A DNA stretch of 64,000 nt from SZUA-100 sp965248135 (GCA_965248135.1 CBDFIN010000011.1:558001-622000); one strand, 5' to 3'; counted from the first letter of the stretch, positions 17,056 to 26,711 are shown. Numbers and translations: made by a program. The notes: a model not told the origin generated them from the letters alone.

Positions 17056-17670
17056 ATGAGCACAATCAAACATATCGTATTCGACATCGGGATGGTGCTG
17101 ATCCATTGGGATCCGGATATTCTTTATCGCCGCTTGATCCCGGATGCTGAAAATCGCCGCTGGTTCCTTACCGAAGTTTGCAGCGGTGCCTGGAACGTTG
17201 AACAGGATCTTGGCCGCGACTGGACCGAGGCTGAAGATCTGCTTATCCGGCAGCACCCGAAGGAAGCATCATTAATCCGCGCCTATCGTACCAATTGGAT
17301 CGAAATGGTGCCCCATGCGCTGGAGGGAACAGTTGCCATAATGAAGACGCTGATTGATGCCGGCAAGGACGTTACATTGCTGACAAATTTCAATCAGGAT
17401 ACGTTTAAGGAAGCCTTAGCCAAATACCCGTTTCTCGATTTGCCGCGCGGCAGAACCGTTTCGGGTGAATTAGGTATAATTAAACCTGACAGGGCGATCT
17501 TCGATCACCACGTTTCCGAATTCGACCTGGAGCCCGCCACCACATTGTTTTTTGACGATAGCGAAAAAAATGTCCAAGGCGCCCATGCCGCAGGCTGGCA
17601 GGCGGAATTGTTTACAGACGCTGAAAAAATGCAACAGGACCTTGCACACCACGGGGTGATATCGGGTTAG
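17056..17670 (+). CDS. HAD-IA family hydrolase
   Basis: The 204-residue HAD phosphatase-like protein begins with motif I FDIGMVLIHWDP, of the DxGxVL type seen in the haloacid dehalogenase-like / alpha-D-glucose-1-phosphatase YihX group. Motif II is VTLLTNFNQ, with Lys in IIKPDRAIF and the acidic motif FFDDSEKNVQGAHAAGW. All catalytic positions are present. The start at 17056 is chosen because it begins at the motif I strand. It converges on ettA with a 4-base gap. Confidence 0.88.
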   Translation: MSTIKHIVFDIGMVLIHWDPDILYRRLIPDAENRRWFLTEVCSGAWNVEQDLGRDWTEAEDLLIRQHPKEASLIRAYRTNWIEMVPHALEGTVAIMKTLIDAGKDVTLLTNFNQDTFKEALAKYPFLDLPRGRTVSGELGIIKPDRAIFDHHVSEFDLEPATTLFFDDSEKNVQGAHAAGWQAELFTDAEKMQQDLAHHGVISG

Positions 17671-17674
17671 GACG

Positions 17675-19327
17675 CTACCGACCCAGTGGCTTGAAATGGA
17701 TGCGTTTGGGGGTCAGCGCATTTTCACCCAGCCGCTGCACCTTGTCTTTCTCATAGTCTTCAAAATTGCCCTCGAACCATTCCACGTGGCTGTTGCCCTC
17801 AAACGCCAGCATATGGGTGGCCAGCCGGTCGAGGAACATGCGGTCATGGGAAATAATGACGGCGCAACCGGCAAAATCTTCCAGAGCATCCTCCAGCGAT
17901 GACAGGGTTTCGGTATCAAGATCGTTCGTCGGTTCATCGAGCAATAGCACATTGGCGCCGCTCTTCAGCATTTTGGCCAGATGCACCCGGTTGCGCTGAC
18001 CGCCCGAAAGGGTGCCGACCTTTTGCTGCTGGTCGCCTTTGCGGAAGTTGAAGGACCCCACATAGGCGCGGGAATTGATCTCGTGCTTGCCGAGCTTGAT
18101 TACATCGTTGCCGCCGGAAATTTCCTCCCAAACGGTTTTGTCACTGTTCAGCGAATCGCGGCTCTGGTCGACATAGCCCAGATGCACAGTGTCGCCGATG
18201 CGGATTTCGCCAGAGTCGGGCGGCTCCTGCCCGGTAATCATCTTGAACAGGGTCGATTTGCCGGCACCGTTGGGACCGATGACACCGACAATACCACCAG
18301 CCGGCAGCTTGAAGGACAGCTTTTCGATCAACTGCTTATCTGTAAATCCCTTGGAAAGGTTTTCCGCTTCAATCACCACATTTCCAAGCCGTTCGCCGAC
18401 CGGAATGGAAATTTGCTGGTCGCTCGGGCGGCGCGCCTCGTTGCGTTCGAGCAATTCGTGATAGGCGGTGATACGCGCTTTCGATTTGGTCTGCCGTGCC
18501 CGGGGGCTCGAGGCGATCCATTGTTGTTCGTGCTGCAACTGGCGGGTGCGGGCATCGTTCTCGCGGCCCTCTTGAATAAGCCGCTTCTTCTTCTGCTCCA
18601 GATAGGCTGAATAATTGCCCTCATACGGGATACCTCGACCTCTATCGAGCTCAAGAATCCAGCCGGTCACATTGTCTAAAAAATAGCGGTCATGGGTGAT
18701 GATCATCACCGCGCCCTTGAATTCCCTCAGGTGTTTTTCAAGCCAGGCGACGGTTTCAGCATCAAGATGGTTGGTCGGTTCATCAAGCAACAAAAGGTCC
18801 GGTTCGGACAGGAGTAACCGGCAGAGCGCCACCCGCCGCCGTTCACCACCTGAAAGCGGACCGACCGGAGCCTTGCCCGGCGGACAACGCAACGCATTCA
18901 TCGCCATCTCCACTTTGGCATCGAGATCCCACAGACCTTCGGCATCGATCTGGTCTTGCAGCTTTGCGCCCTCATCGGCGGTCTCGTCGGAATAGTTCAT
19001 CATCAATTCATTATAACGGTCGAGGATCGCCTGCTTATCAGCGACCCCGTCCATAACATTGCCGCGCACGTCCTTGGCCTCGTCCAGATGCGGTTCCTGA
19101 GCCAGATAGCCGACAGTTGCACCCTGAGCGGCCCAAGCCTCGCCGGCAAAATCGGTATCGATGCCGGCCATGATTTTTAACAGGCTCGATTTTCCAGCAC
19201 CGTTAGGGCCGAGCACCCCGATCTTGGCGTCGGGATAGAAGGATAGGTGCATATCTTCGAGCACCTTTTTACCACCGGTATATTGTTTGGTCAGGCCCTG
19301 CATATGGTAGATAAACTGGCGTGCCAT
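17675..19327 (-). CDS. ettA: energy-dependent translational throttle protein (ABC-F)
   Basis: The 550-residue cytoplasmic ABC-F ATPase has two ABC domains. It binds the ribosomal E site and tunes entry into elongation according to ATP/ADP. Walker A motifs are GPNGAGKSSLLK (N-terminal) and GPNGAGKSTLFK (C-terminal). Signatures are LSGGERRRVALCR and LSGGQRNRVHLAK, and Walker B motifs are LLLLDEPTNHLD and VLLLDEPTNDLD. The linker between domains contains the arm/tRNA-interaction motif region (SPRARQTKSKARI). The ATG at 19327, with GGAG 9 bases upstream, fits the family start MARQFIYHM. Confidence 0.95.
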   Translation of the reverse strand: MARQFIYHMQGLTKQYTGGKKVLEDMHLSFYPDAKIGVLGPNGAGKSSLLKIMAGIDTDFAGEAWAAQGATVGYLAQEPHLDEAKDVRGNVMDGVADKQAILDRYNELMMNYSDETADEGAKLQDQIDAEGLWDLDAKVEMAMNALRCPPGKAPVGPLSGGERRRVALCRLLLSEPDLLLLDEPTNHLDAETVAWLEKHLREFKGAVMIITHDRYFLDNVTGWILELDRGRGIPYEGNYSAYLEQKKKRLIQEGRENDARTRQLQHEQQWIASSPRARQTKSKARITAYHELLERNEARRPSDQQISIPVGERLGNVVIEAENLSKGFTDKQLIEKLSFKLPAGGIVGVIGPNGAGKSTLFKMITGQEPPDSGEIRIGDTVHLGYVDQSRDSLNSDKTVWEEISGGNDVIKLGKHEINSRAYVGSFNFRKGDQQQKVGTLSGGQRNRVHLAKMLKSGANVLLLDEPTNDLDTETLSSLEDALEDFAGCAVIISHDRMFLDRLATHMLAFEGNSHVEWFEGNFEDYEKDKVQRLGENALTPKRIHFKPLGR

Positions 19328-19493
19328 CGGGCATTTCTCCAAAGTCGGAATTTTACGGGAATTTGATCAGCCGGTGTCTATGCCAGAAATACCAAAACCG
19401 CAATGGCAGTGGTAACAATGTTTTGCGCCCGCCATCTTGCGGTTGGCTGGTCAATTGGCCATTCTGTGATCATCACCGGAAAGAAAGAGATTG

Positions 19494-20426
19494 ATGACCA
19501 ACTGGACCCATTCGAAACTTGAAAGCCCCACCGGCGCAAACCTGCAACTCTATTCAGCGTTAACGGCTAAAACTGCCAAGGCCGTAGTGCAGATTAATCA
19601 CGGCATGGGGGAACACGCAGCCCGCTACCAGCGCTTTGCCGAATTTCTCAATACGCACGGCTATCACGTCTATGCCCATGACCACCGCGGCCATGGCGCA
19701 ACGACGGCGGCAGACGCCCCGCTTGGCAGTTTTGCGGCAAAAAACGGTTGGAGCAAAGTTATTGCCGACGTAGCGGCAGTCAACAGACATATCAAGGAAC
19801 ACCATGCCGGCTTGCCAATTATCTGCTTTGGTCATTCCATGGGTTCGATTATCGCCTTTAACTATGCGTTACGTCATGGTGATGCCATTGATGCGCTGGC
19901 CTGCTGGAACGCCGGTTTCAACGCGGGCGCGCTTGCTGCTGTCGGAAAAATCATTCTTAAAACCGAGCGCTTTTTCAAGGGCTCGGACGTGCCCAGCGCC
20001 CTTACCCAAAAACTCACATTTGACGCCTGGAACGCGAAATTCAAACCCAACAGAACCGATTTCGACTGGCTGTCGCGCGACGAGGCGGAGGTCGACAAAT
20101 ATGTCGATGACCCGCTGTGCGGTTTTCCGGTGACAATCGGGCTTTGGCTAGATGTGCTTGAGGGGATTTATTTCAACGCCGACAACGCCAATCTCGCTAA
20201 TTTGCCAAAGAACCTGCCGGTGCATTTGCTAGGCGGCGGTGCCGACCCCTGTTCTGAACACGGCAAGGGCGTTGAGGCCATCGCTTGCCGGCTTAGCCAT
20301 GCGGATATGGGTGATGTCACCGTCACAGTTTTAGAAAATACCCGCCACGAGAGCCTGAACGAGATCAACCGCGATCAGGTGATGACCGATTTTGCCCGCT
20401 GGCTCGACAAGCACTTTGACAGATAG
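19494..20426 (+). CDS. alpha/beta hydrolase (monoacylglycerol lipase-like)
   Basis: The 310-residue serine hydrolase is of the lysophospholipase / monoacylglycerol lipase group. The oxyanion segment is INHGMGEHAARY, the nucleophile elbow is FGHSMGSIIA and the catalytic His is in ENTRHESLNEI. The Asp is probably in LLGGGADPCSEHG. No signal peptide is visible. A run of GAAAGAAAGAGA before the ATG serves as ribosome site, and a TTG immediately upstream is less likely. It probably cleaves a lipid ester, exact substrate unknown. Confidence 0.9.
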   Translation: MTNWTHSKLESPTGANLQLYSALTAKTAKAVVQINHGMGEHAARYQRFAEFLNTHGYHVYAHDHRGHGATTAADAPLGSFAAKNGWSKVIADVAAVNRHIKEHHAGLPIICFGHSMGSIIAFNYALRHGDAIDALACWNAGFNAGALAAVGKIILKTERFFKGSDVPSALTQKLTFDAWNAKFKPNRTDFDWLSRDEAEVDKYVDDPLCGFPVTIGLWLDVLEGIYFNADNANLANLPKNLPVHLLGGGADPCSEHGKGVEAIACRLSHADMGDVTVTVLENTRHESLNEINRDQVMTDFARWLDKHFDR

Positions 20427-20442
20427 AGCCCTTTAGTGACGC

Positions 20443-21366
20443 TCAATCGCGGTGACGCGCTGCGGCAATCGCTGCAAGGGCAACAGATGCGAGACGAGCC
20501 TCGGGTGGATCAGCCCGGCTGGTCAGGACGATCGGCACCTTGGCACCGAGCACGATACCGGCCGCACACGCGCCGATGAAATACACCATCATCTTGAACA
20601 GCGCATTGCCGGTGACGATATCAGGCACCACGATAATATCCGCATCACCCGCCACCGGGCTTGTCACCCTTTTTATCTTTGCCGCCGTCGGAGAGATTGC
20701 CAGATCGAAGGCAAGAGGTCCGAACACCCGGGCATTTTCAATAGCGTCAACCGCCCAATCCGAAAGCCTTGCCATTTCCATACTCGAAGGGATGGAAATG
20801 GACGGCACTTCGGTCGCCGACAACAAGGCGGCTTTTGGAGTTTGGATGCCAAGCGCGTGCGCCAGCGTGACGGCATTGATGACGATTGATTTTTGGGTTT
20901 CAAAATCAGGCTTCACATTGACCGCCGCATCGGTGATCAGCAGGGCACGGGCACATGCAGGCGTGGTCATATGAAAAATATGGGTAAGGCGTTGGGTGGT
21001 GCGCAAGCCCCAATGCCGGTCGAGCAGCTTGCGTAAAAAAATGTCGGTATGAATGTCACCCTTCATCAATGATGAAACGCCACCGCCACCGGCCATTTCA
21101 GCCGCTCGTTCCGCCGCTGCCTCTTCGCTGGTTGCGTCAACGATGGTGAAATCGGCAATATCCCATTCGAGTTCGGCTGCATGATCTCTAACAACGGCTT
21201 CTTTTCCAAAAAAAACCGGCTCTATTAGCCCGGCATCGGTCGCCGCCCTGGCGCTTGCCATAACCGTTTGGGAGCCGGCGCTGACAATGGCTGTCCTGAC
21301 CGGTGGCATTCCACGGGTCATATCGAGCAAAACCGGCGGACATTTGATGGCGGCCTCAGATAACAT
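20443..21366 (-). CDS. phosphate acetyl/butyryltransferase family protein
   Basis: The 307-residue protein belongs to the PTA_PTB family, which exchanges phosphate and CoA on acyl groups. It matches the catalytic part of the bifunctional enoyl-CoA hydratase/phosphotransacetylase proteins but lacks the MaoC hydratase domain. Visible blocks are GGGGVSSLMKGDIHTD, the ITDAAVNVKP segment (conserved in the family) and GDADIIVVPDIVTGNALFK. No acetate kinase gene is adjacent. It overlaps the upstream kinase gene by 11 bases, so the two are translated together. Confidence 0.88.
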   Translation of the reverse strand: MLSEAAIKCPPVLLDMTRGMPPVRTAIVSAGSQTVMASARAATDAGLIEPVFFGKEAVVRDHAAELEWDIADFTIVDATSEEAAAERAAEMAGGGGVSSLMKGDIHTDIFLRKLLDRHWGLRTTQRLTHIFHMTTPACARALLITDAAVNVKPDFETQKSIVINAVTLAHALGIQTPKAALLSATEVPSISIPSSMEMARLSDWAVDAIENARVFGPLAFDLAISPTAAKIKRVTSPVAGDADIIVVPDIVTGNALFKMMVYFIGACAAGIVLGAKVPIVLTSRADPPEARLASVALAAIAAARHRD

Positions 21367-21994
21367 TCGGGTTTTCCTGGTTGACTAAAACAATATCGGG
21401 CCTGGTCGAATTCTTGATGACGGTGCGGGCGTTTGTCATATCATTGTTCTGTGTTTTTTCCCCGGCCTCACTGGACCGATACCCGTGGTGAAGCCACCGG
21501 GCAATGGAACGACGTTCCAGTTCCTGCGCATCAACCTTGAGCAATATGGTAAAATCGAAAAGCGGTTTCAGCCCCGACCATGGCGGTTGATCAAGCAGCA
21601 GATAGTTGCCTTCCACCAAGATCAGCCTGTCGGAGCTGGCAACCAGCCTGGCAGCGGCGCGCGAAAGTTCCAGCGAACGGTCGAACACAGGTATATAAAC
21701 GTCCTCAAAGCGGTCGCCAATGCGCTGCATTGTCGCCGAAAAACCCGCTGCATCAAAGGTTTCCGGCGCACCTTTCTTCGCCCGCAAACCCCGGTCGACG
21801 AGAATTTCATCATCAAGATGAAAACCATCCATCGGCACCACCACAGCACTTTGCCCCTCCTTTGCAAGCTCATTTGCAACTGCTGCGGCAAGGGTTGACT
21901 TGCCAGCGCCGGGTGGCCCGCAAATGGCGGTGATGAAGCGCGCTGATCCAGCGGCGCGAACCAGGATTTCTGCCGTCAAAGATTTTACGTGCAT
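21356..21994 (-). CDS. P-loop sugar/nucleoside kinase (FrcK/PanK-like)
   Basis: This 212-residue ATP-dependent kinase has Walker A CGPPGAGKSTLAAAV (about residues 25-39), an MDGFHLDD acceptor-site motif (about 56-63) and VEGNYLLLDQPPW (about 125-137), all typical of the uridine kinase/PanK-like group that includes rhizobial FrcK (fructose uptake kinase) and YggC. The start at 21994 fits the family; longer forms would run into noncoding sequence. It sits with the phosphotransacetylase, not with the sugar ABC transporter at 60420-63414. The substrate could be fructose, another sugar or a nucleoside. Confidence 0.85.
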   Translation of the reverse strand: MHVKSLTAEILVRAAGSARFITAICGPPGAGKSTLAAAVANELAKEGQSAVVVPMDGFHLDDEILVDRGLRAKKGAPETFDAAGFSATMQRIGDRFEDVYIPVFDRSLELSRAAARLVASSDRLILVEGNYLLLDQPPWSGLKPLFDFTILLKVDAQELERRSIARWLHHGYRSSEAGEKTQNNDMTNARTVIKNSTRPDIVLVNQENPNVI

Positions 21995-22155
21995 CGGCCA
22001 TCCGCCTCTTTGGTTGCAGTTTGAACACCAACTTGAAAACACGTGTTCGGGCCAAAGAGCGTAACCGGTTTTCGCCAAATAACAAACAGGACAAATTCCG
22101 AAGACTGTTAGTCAGATTGATAAGCAATCGCATTGATATGCTTGGGCATCGCAGG

Positions 22156-22818
22156 CTATGCCAACAACGTCGCAATCTCGTCTCGAAGGTCATCCAGCCC
22201 CTGTCTTTTTTCCGACGAGGTTGCCAGCACAATCGGGTGGGCCGCCGGACGCTTTCTGATTTTTTCTAGTGTCAGTTCTATCAGTTTTTCCAGAGCAGGC
22301 GGTTTGATTTTGTCGGCCTTGGTAAGCACAATCTGGTAGGCCACGGCGGCTTTGTCGAGCAGATCAAGCACCGTCGCATCATTCGGCTTGATACCGTGGC
22401 GGGCATCAATCAACACGAATACCCGCCTCAATGTCGAGCGGCCGCGAAGATAGGTAAAAATGAGCCGGGTCCAGCGCTCCACCCGGGCCTTCGGCGCCTT
22501 GGCAAAGCCATAGCCGGGCATATCGACAATTGCACCTGGTGGGGCCGCGCCACTTTCAACCCACTCGCCGTCGGGAATGAAGTAATTGAGTTCCTGCGTA
22601 CGTCCGGGCGTATTTGATGTTCTGGCGAGCCCTTTTTGGCCGGTAAGGGCGTTGATCAACGAGGATTTGCCCACATTGGAGCGACCGGCAAAAGCGATTT
22701 CGACCGGCCCTTCTGGCGGCAGAAACTTCATTTCCGGCACGCCGCGAATGAATATCCAAGGCCTGGCGAAAAGCTTTTTTGCCGGAACTTGTGATTGGTG
22801 CGGGCCGTTGTGGCTCAT
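22156..22818 (-). CDS. engB: ribosome biogenesis GTP-binding protein EngB/YsxC
   Basis: The 220-residue essential GTPase is needed for late assembly of the large ribosomal subunit. GTPase motifs are G1 AGRSNVGKSSLINAL, G2 region TSNTPGRTQ, G3 DMPGYGFAKAP and G4 LTKADKIKP. The N-terminal 40 residues before G1 are usual for alphaproteobacteria. It follows yidC by 27 bases, the conserved order in this group. Confidence 0.96.
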   Translation of the reverse strand: MSHNGPHQSQVPAKKLFARPWIFIRGVPEMKFLPPEGPVEIAFAGRSNVGKSSLINALTGQKGLARTSNTPGRTQELNYFIPDGEWVESGAAPPGAIVDMPGYGFAKAPKARVERWTRLIFTYLRGRSTLRRVFVLIDARHGIKPNDATVLDLLDKAAVAYQIVLTKADKIKPPALEKLIELTLEKIRKRPAAHPIVLATSSEKRQGLDDLRDEIATLLA

Positions 22819-22845
22819 ATCTGCCGCCTCGACACCGTGCTGCGC

Positions 22846-24681
22846 CTATTCTTCCTTCGGTTTTCGGTCGAACAGCCCTTTCAGATTGTCCCACAATTCG
22901 ATCTTCGCGCCCTGGCGTTTCATGATCGTGCCCTGTTGAAGGATCGAAAGAAAATTGTTCCAGGCCCAGTAAATCACCAGACCGGCCGGAAAGCTTGCCA
23001 GCATGAAAGTAAAGACGATCGGCATCCAGGTGAAGATCATCGCCTGGGTCGGGTCTGGCGGAGTCGGGTTCATGCGCATCTGCAAAAACATGGTGATGCC
23101 CATGGCAAGCGGCCACACACCCACCATCAAGAACTGCGGCACGTCAAACGGCAGCAGGCCAAACAGGTTAAACACCGAGGTCGGGTCGGGTGCCGCCAGA
23201 TCCTGGATCCAGCCGAAAAACGGTGCGTGGCGCATTTCGATGGTCACATAGAGCACCTTGTAAAGGGCAAAAAACACCGGAATCTGGATCAGCATCGGCC
23301 AACAGCCAGCGGCCGGGTTGATCTTTTCCTTCTTATAAAGGGCCATCATTTCCTGCTGCTGCTTGACCTTATCGTCAGCAAAGCGCTCGCGGATAGATGT
23401 CATCGCCGGCTGCATTTTCTTCATATTGGCCATCGAGACATAGGACTTGTTGGCCAGCGGGAAGAAAACGATTTTTAGCGCCACGGTAACCAGCAATATG
23501 GCAACACCGAAATTGCCGATCGCGCCGTAAATGTAGTTCATGAATTTAAACAGCGGCTTGGTGATGAAATAGAACCAGCCCCAGTCGATCAGATTGGAGA
23601 AATTTTGAATCTTCAAATCACGCTCATAGGAATCCAGAATATCAACCTTTTTGGCACCGGCGAAAAGCCGGTTTTCAACTTCTTTCGAGCCACCGGCAAG
23701 CACCGTCACCGGATCACCGATATAGTCGGCCTGATATTGTGGACGGCCTTTGCTGAAATAGGCAAACCGTCCAGCAAAACTGCTGCCAGGAACAAGCGCG
23801 GTCGCCCAGTATTTGTCGGTTATGCCAAGCCAGCCGGTCTTGGATATTGGAATGTTGACAGCCAGATCTTCCTCGATCTCGTCATAATCGATCTCCTTTA
23901 GGCCATCTTCGCCAATGTCGCCGATCAAGCCCTCATGCAGCACAAAGATGCCTTGAGTTTTCGGTTTACCGAAGCGGGCTATACGGCCATAGGACTGCAA
24001 CGAGACATTGTTCTTGGTGGCGTTGTCGACATGATCCTTGATCTTGAACATGTAATTGGCATCAAGCGAGATGACGCGATGAAAAGTAAGACCTTTGTCA
24101 TTGTTCCAGAATAGCTCAACCGGCGAACCGGGTGACAGAACCTCGCCGTTTCTGACCTGCCACAGGGTATTGGATTGCGGCACGCGGCCGCTGCCTTCGC
24201 TGCCTACCCAGCCGAATTCGGCAAAATAGGCACCTTCAGGTGAGGCACTGGGAGAAAGCAGCACAATGGTCGCGCTGGTCTTGTCGATTGATTCCCGGTA
24301 GTTTTTCAATCGAAGGTCATCTATCCGGCCCCCCTTCAGATTGATCGAACCGGAGAGCCGGGCGCTGTCGATTTTGATGCGCGGGTTGGTGTTTAGCGCC
24401 GTGTTGCGGTCTGCTGGTGCGGCTGTGTCTGCCGGGGCTTGTTGGCCGGGGATGTTGCTGCTCGTTGCTCCGGGGGTCTGACTTGTTGGAGCGGGGATGG
24501 CACTGTCGGCGCTGTCTAACGATTTTGGTTGCTCACCGTCGGCCTTTACCTGGCGGCTTGCTTCAATCTCGGCCGCCTTGCGCTCGGCCGCGATGCGCGG
24601 GGCAACCACGAAATATTGCCAACCGATCAACACGGCCAGGGAAAGTGCCATCGCAAGAATGAAATTCTTGTTGTTTTCCAT
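22846..24681 (-). CDS. yidC: membrane protein insertase YidC
   Basis: The 611-residue Oxa1/YidC insertase starts with a transmembrane helix (FILAMALSLAVLIGWQYFVV). A large periplasmic P1 domain (about 60-370) of the Gram-negative form follows, then the conserved five-helix insertase core from about 380 (LFKFMNYIYGAIGNFGVAIL, then the hydrophobic groove). It inserts membrane proteins alone or with SecYEG. The C-terminus is basic and ends in KGLFDRKPKEE. It lies between rnpA and engB. A yidD gene, common in this block, was not seen between rnpA and yidC. Confidence 0.96.
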   Translation of the reverse strand: MENNKNFILAMALSLAVLIGWQYFVVAPRIAAERKAAEIEASRQVKADGEQPKSLDSADSAIPAPTSQTPGATSSNIPGQQAPADTAAPADRNTALNTNPRIKIDSARLSGSINLKGGRIDDLRLKNYRESIDKTSATIVLLSPSASPEGAYFAEFGWVGSEGSGRVPQSNTLWQVRNGEVLSPGSPVELFWNNDKGLTFHRVISLDANYMFKIKDHVDNATKNNVSLQSYGRIARFGKPKTQGIFVLHEGLIGDIGEDGLKEIDYDEIEEDLAVNIPISKTGWLGITDKYWATALVPGSSFAGRFAYFSKGRPQYQADYIGDPVTVLAGGSKEVENRLFAGAKKVDILDSYERDLKIQNFSNLIDWGWFYFITKPLFKFMNYIYGAIGNFGVAILLVTVALKIVFFPLANKSYVSMANMKKMQPAMTSIRERFADDKVKQQQEMMALYKKEKINPAAGCWPMLIQIPVFFALYKVLYVTIEMRHAPFFGWIQDLAAPDPTSVFNLFGLLPFDVPQFLMVGVWPLAMGITMFLQMRMNPTPPDPTQAMIFTWMPIVFTFMLASFPAGLVIYWAWNNFLSILQQGTIMKRQGAKIELWDNLKGLFDRKPKEE

Positions 24682-24789
24682 TAGGTTTTTTACCCGGTCA
24701 ATTAACAGCCAGCAGCGATTTGGTCTGCCCGCATGAATTGGATTTATCTGACTTGCTGAATAGCATCGCGTGACTTGATATAGGACACC

Positions 24790-25179
24790 TTAGTGATTTC
24801 TTGAACGGTTAATTTGCCTTATCTGCTTGAGCCCGGTGTGAAATTCATCAACCAGTTCAAAAAAAGGAGCTTGACGGGCGCTGTGGCGGGCAATCAAAAC
24901 ATAGTCGGTGCCGTTTTGGGCATGTTTTGCGCTGTGTAACCGGATCACTTCCCGCAGGCGCCGCTTTATGCGATTGCGAACCACCGAATTGCCCACTCTC
25001 TTGGTCACGGTGATGCCAAACCGGGCAGGTGCATTTGTGGTCGATGACAGCTTGGTTTCAGGGCGTCTTATTGCCTGCAAAACAAAAGCGCGGCCATGTA
25101 CGCGAGCCCCTTTTTTGGTGGCAAGAAAATCCGTGCGTCGTTTAAGCCGTTCCAAATCAACCGCTTCTCGTATTTCCAT
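24790..25179 (-). CDS. rnpA: ribonuclease P protein component
   Basis: The 129-residue basic protein is the protein subunit of RNase P, which trims tRNA 5' leaders together with the rnpB RNA. The RNA-binding signature VGNSVVRNRIKRRLRE is present (about 70-85), and RFGITVTKR precedes it. The start at 25179 (MEIREAVDLERLKRR) matches the usual start; a longer reading to 25269 has no family support. It lies 240 bases after rpmH. Confidence 0.95.
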   Translation of the reverse strand: MEIREAVDLERLKRRTDFLATKKGARVHGRAFVLQAIRRPETKLSSTTNAPARFGITVTKRVGNSVVRNRIKRRLREVIRLHSAKHAQNGTDYVLIARHSARQAPFFELVDEFHTGLKQIRQINRSRNH

Positions 25180-25419
25180 CGTATCAGCCTGTCGACTGCA
25201 GAAATTGAAATGAATAGAATTTATGCCGATGAAGGCACCGCAGATTGCCCGCAAAAGAGCCGAATTCACCCCATCGGGTGCGTAATGCTGTAATACCTCG
25301 CCCCTGGCGTAACCCAGCCACTAGTTCGGTGCGATTGTGACGCATGCCATGTTCCAAATGCTGAAACTCAACAGGCCCAGGCGCAACTGATGCGGAGCCA
25401 GATAAAGCGCGGTATTAGT

Positions 25420-25554
25420 CTAGGCAGACAGTTTCTTGCGCCCATGGGCGCGGCGGCGGGCAACAACTTTGCGGCCTCCAGCGGTAGCCATGCGGGAACG
25501 GTAGCCATGGCGTCGTTTTCTGACCAGCCGGCTTGGTTGATAAGTACGTTTCAT
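25420..25554 (-). CDS. rpmH: 50S ribosomal protein L34
   Basis: The 44-residue ribosomal protein reads from ATG at 25554 to TAG at 25420. It begins MKRTYQPSRLVRKRRHGYRS and ends RAHGRKKLSA, the full L34 signature, and is strongly basic. It heads the rpmH-rnpA-yidC-engB cluster on the minus strand. A strong promoter match lies 157 bases upstream. Confidence 0.97.
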   Translation of the reverse strand: MKRTYQPSRLVRKRRHGYRSRMATAGGRKVVARRRAHGRKKLSA

Positions 25555-25710
25555 AGCGCTTTACCGCCGTTTGCAGCGGACCTCTTGTTGGTAAATCTAT
25601 CGAAGCGGCTGCGCACGCTTGCCGCGGAGTGAAGCTTGATTTAACCCGTCAAACTAGGCGATTGCCCACAAAACCACACCGCCGGACGAAGTGAACCCGA
25701 TCGTGCGGCG

Positions 25711-25739
25711 CTTATAGGCAGAAGTGGTGATCAAGTCAA
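25711..25739 (-). promoter_or_regulatory. rpmH promoter
   Basis: On the minus strand TTGACT (25739-25734) is followed by a 17-base spacer and TATAAG (25716-25711), an excellent sigma70-type promoter for rpmH with a leader of about 150 bases. The remainder of the 368-base gap 25555-25922 shows no gene. I saw no cluster of DnaA boxes that would indicate an origin. Confidence 0.7.
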
Positions 25740-25922
25740 ATATCAATTCTCCAGGTTTCGCCCGCCCGGGGATCAGCGCCGGCGAAGTTCACACTTTCGT
25801 GAGTTTCAAGGCGTTACTGATCAACGGCACGTGTGGAAATGCGAAAAAAGTTCATTGGCAGTCATTATATGAAAACCTAATTTGTGTAACATCACAGAAT
25901 TAGTTGGAGAGGGCTGAAATCA

Positions 25923-26711
25923 GTGATAAATCAAGCCGAAACTCCAATCTCAGAAGTAACGGAAATGATGGGCAGCAAAGATCAGACATCGGCCGCTGGA
26001 ATGTTAGCCACGGTGAAACGCTGGGCACCGGTGATCGTCATTATCACGGTTCTCGCCGGGGTTTATCTGAGCGGGCTGAACCGGTATCTCACACTTGAGT
26101 TCATCTCCAAGAACCGTCAGATTCTGATGGATTTTGTTGAGCAAAACCGTGTCCTGGCTCTCGCTGGCTATTGCCTTTTCTATACCATCGCCGTTGCGGT
26201 GTCCTTTCCCGGCGCCAGCCTGATCACCATCGTCAGCGGCTTTTTGTTCGGATGGTTTGCTGGCGGACTGACGACGATTTTTGCCGCCACGTTGGGCGCT
26301 TCGATAATCTTTCTGGCGGCCCGCACATCATTTGGAACGTTGTTGCAACAAAAAGCCGGCAAGCGGCTGGCGAAGCTGTCCGAAGGGTTTCAAAAAGATG
26401 CCTTCAATTATCTGCTGGTCATTCGTCTGGCGCCGGTATTTCCTTTCTGGATTATTAATCTGGCGCCGGCCCTTTTCGGTATGAAATTTCTCCCTTATGT
26501 GGTCGCCACATTCATCGGAATCATTCCCGGCACATTTGCCTATGCCTATCTGGGACAAGGTCTGGGAACTACCCTGGATAGCGACGGATCACTTGTTACA
26601 CCTACACTTGTTGCCGCACTTGGGCTTTTAGCGCTTGTGTCTGCCATACCGATTGTGGTCAAACGGTGGAGGAAGTCTGCAACATTACGAGCGGGATCTG
26701 CTGACCAATGA
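25923..26711 (+). CDS. TVP38/TMEM64 family inner-membrane protein
   Basis: The 262-residue protein contains a VTT/SNARE-associated (DedA-like) domain: hydrophobic helices, the segment FPGASLITIVSGFLFGWFAG, the GASIIFLAAR stretch and PVFPFWIINLAPALFG, then IIPGTFAYAYLG. These are the conserved re-entrant loop motifs of the family, which is linked to lipid scrambling and membrane homeostasis. The start is GTG at 25923 with GGAGAGG about 10 bases upstream; an ATG at 25965 is the alternative. It overlaps the MerA-like gene by four bases (ATGA), a pairing seen in many bacteria. Confidence 0.9.
   Translation: MINQAETPISEVTEMMGSKDQTSAAGMLATVKRWAPVIVIITVLAGVYLSGLNRYLTLEFISKNRQILMDFVEQNRVLALAGYCLFYTIAVAVSFPGASLITIVSGFLFGWFAGGLTTIFAATLGASIIFLAARTSFGTLLQQKAGKRLAKLSEGFQKDAFNYLLVIRLAPVFPFWIINLAPALFGMKFLPYVVATFIGIIPGTFAYAYLGQGLGTTLDSDGSLVTPTLVAALGLLALVSAIPIVVKRWRKSATLRAGSADQ

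Noticed and set aside
25555..25922. Possible replication origin near rpmH
   Set aside because: rpmH/rnpA lies by oriC in some bacteria, but no cluster of DnaA boxes or AT-rich unwinding region is visible, and alphaproteobacterial origins are usually elsewhere.
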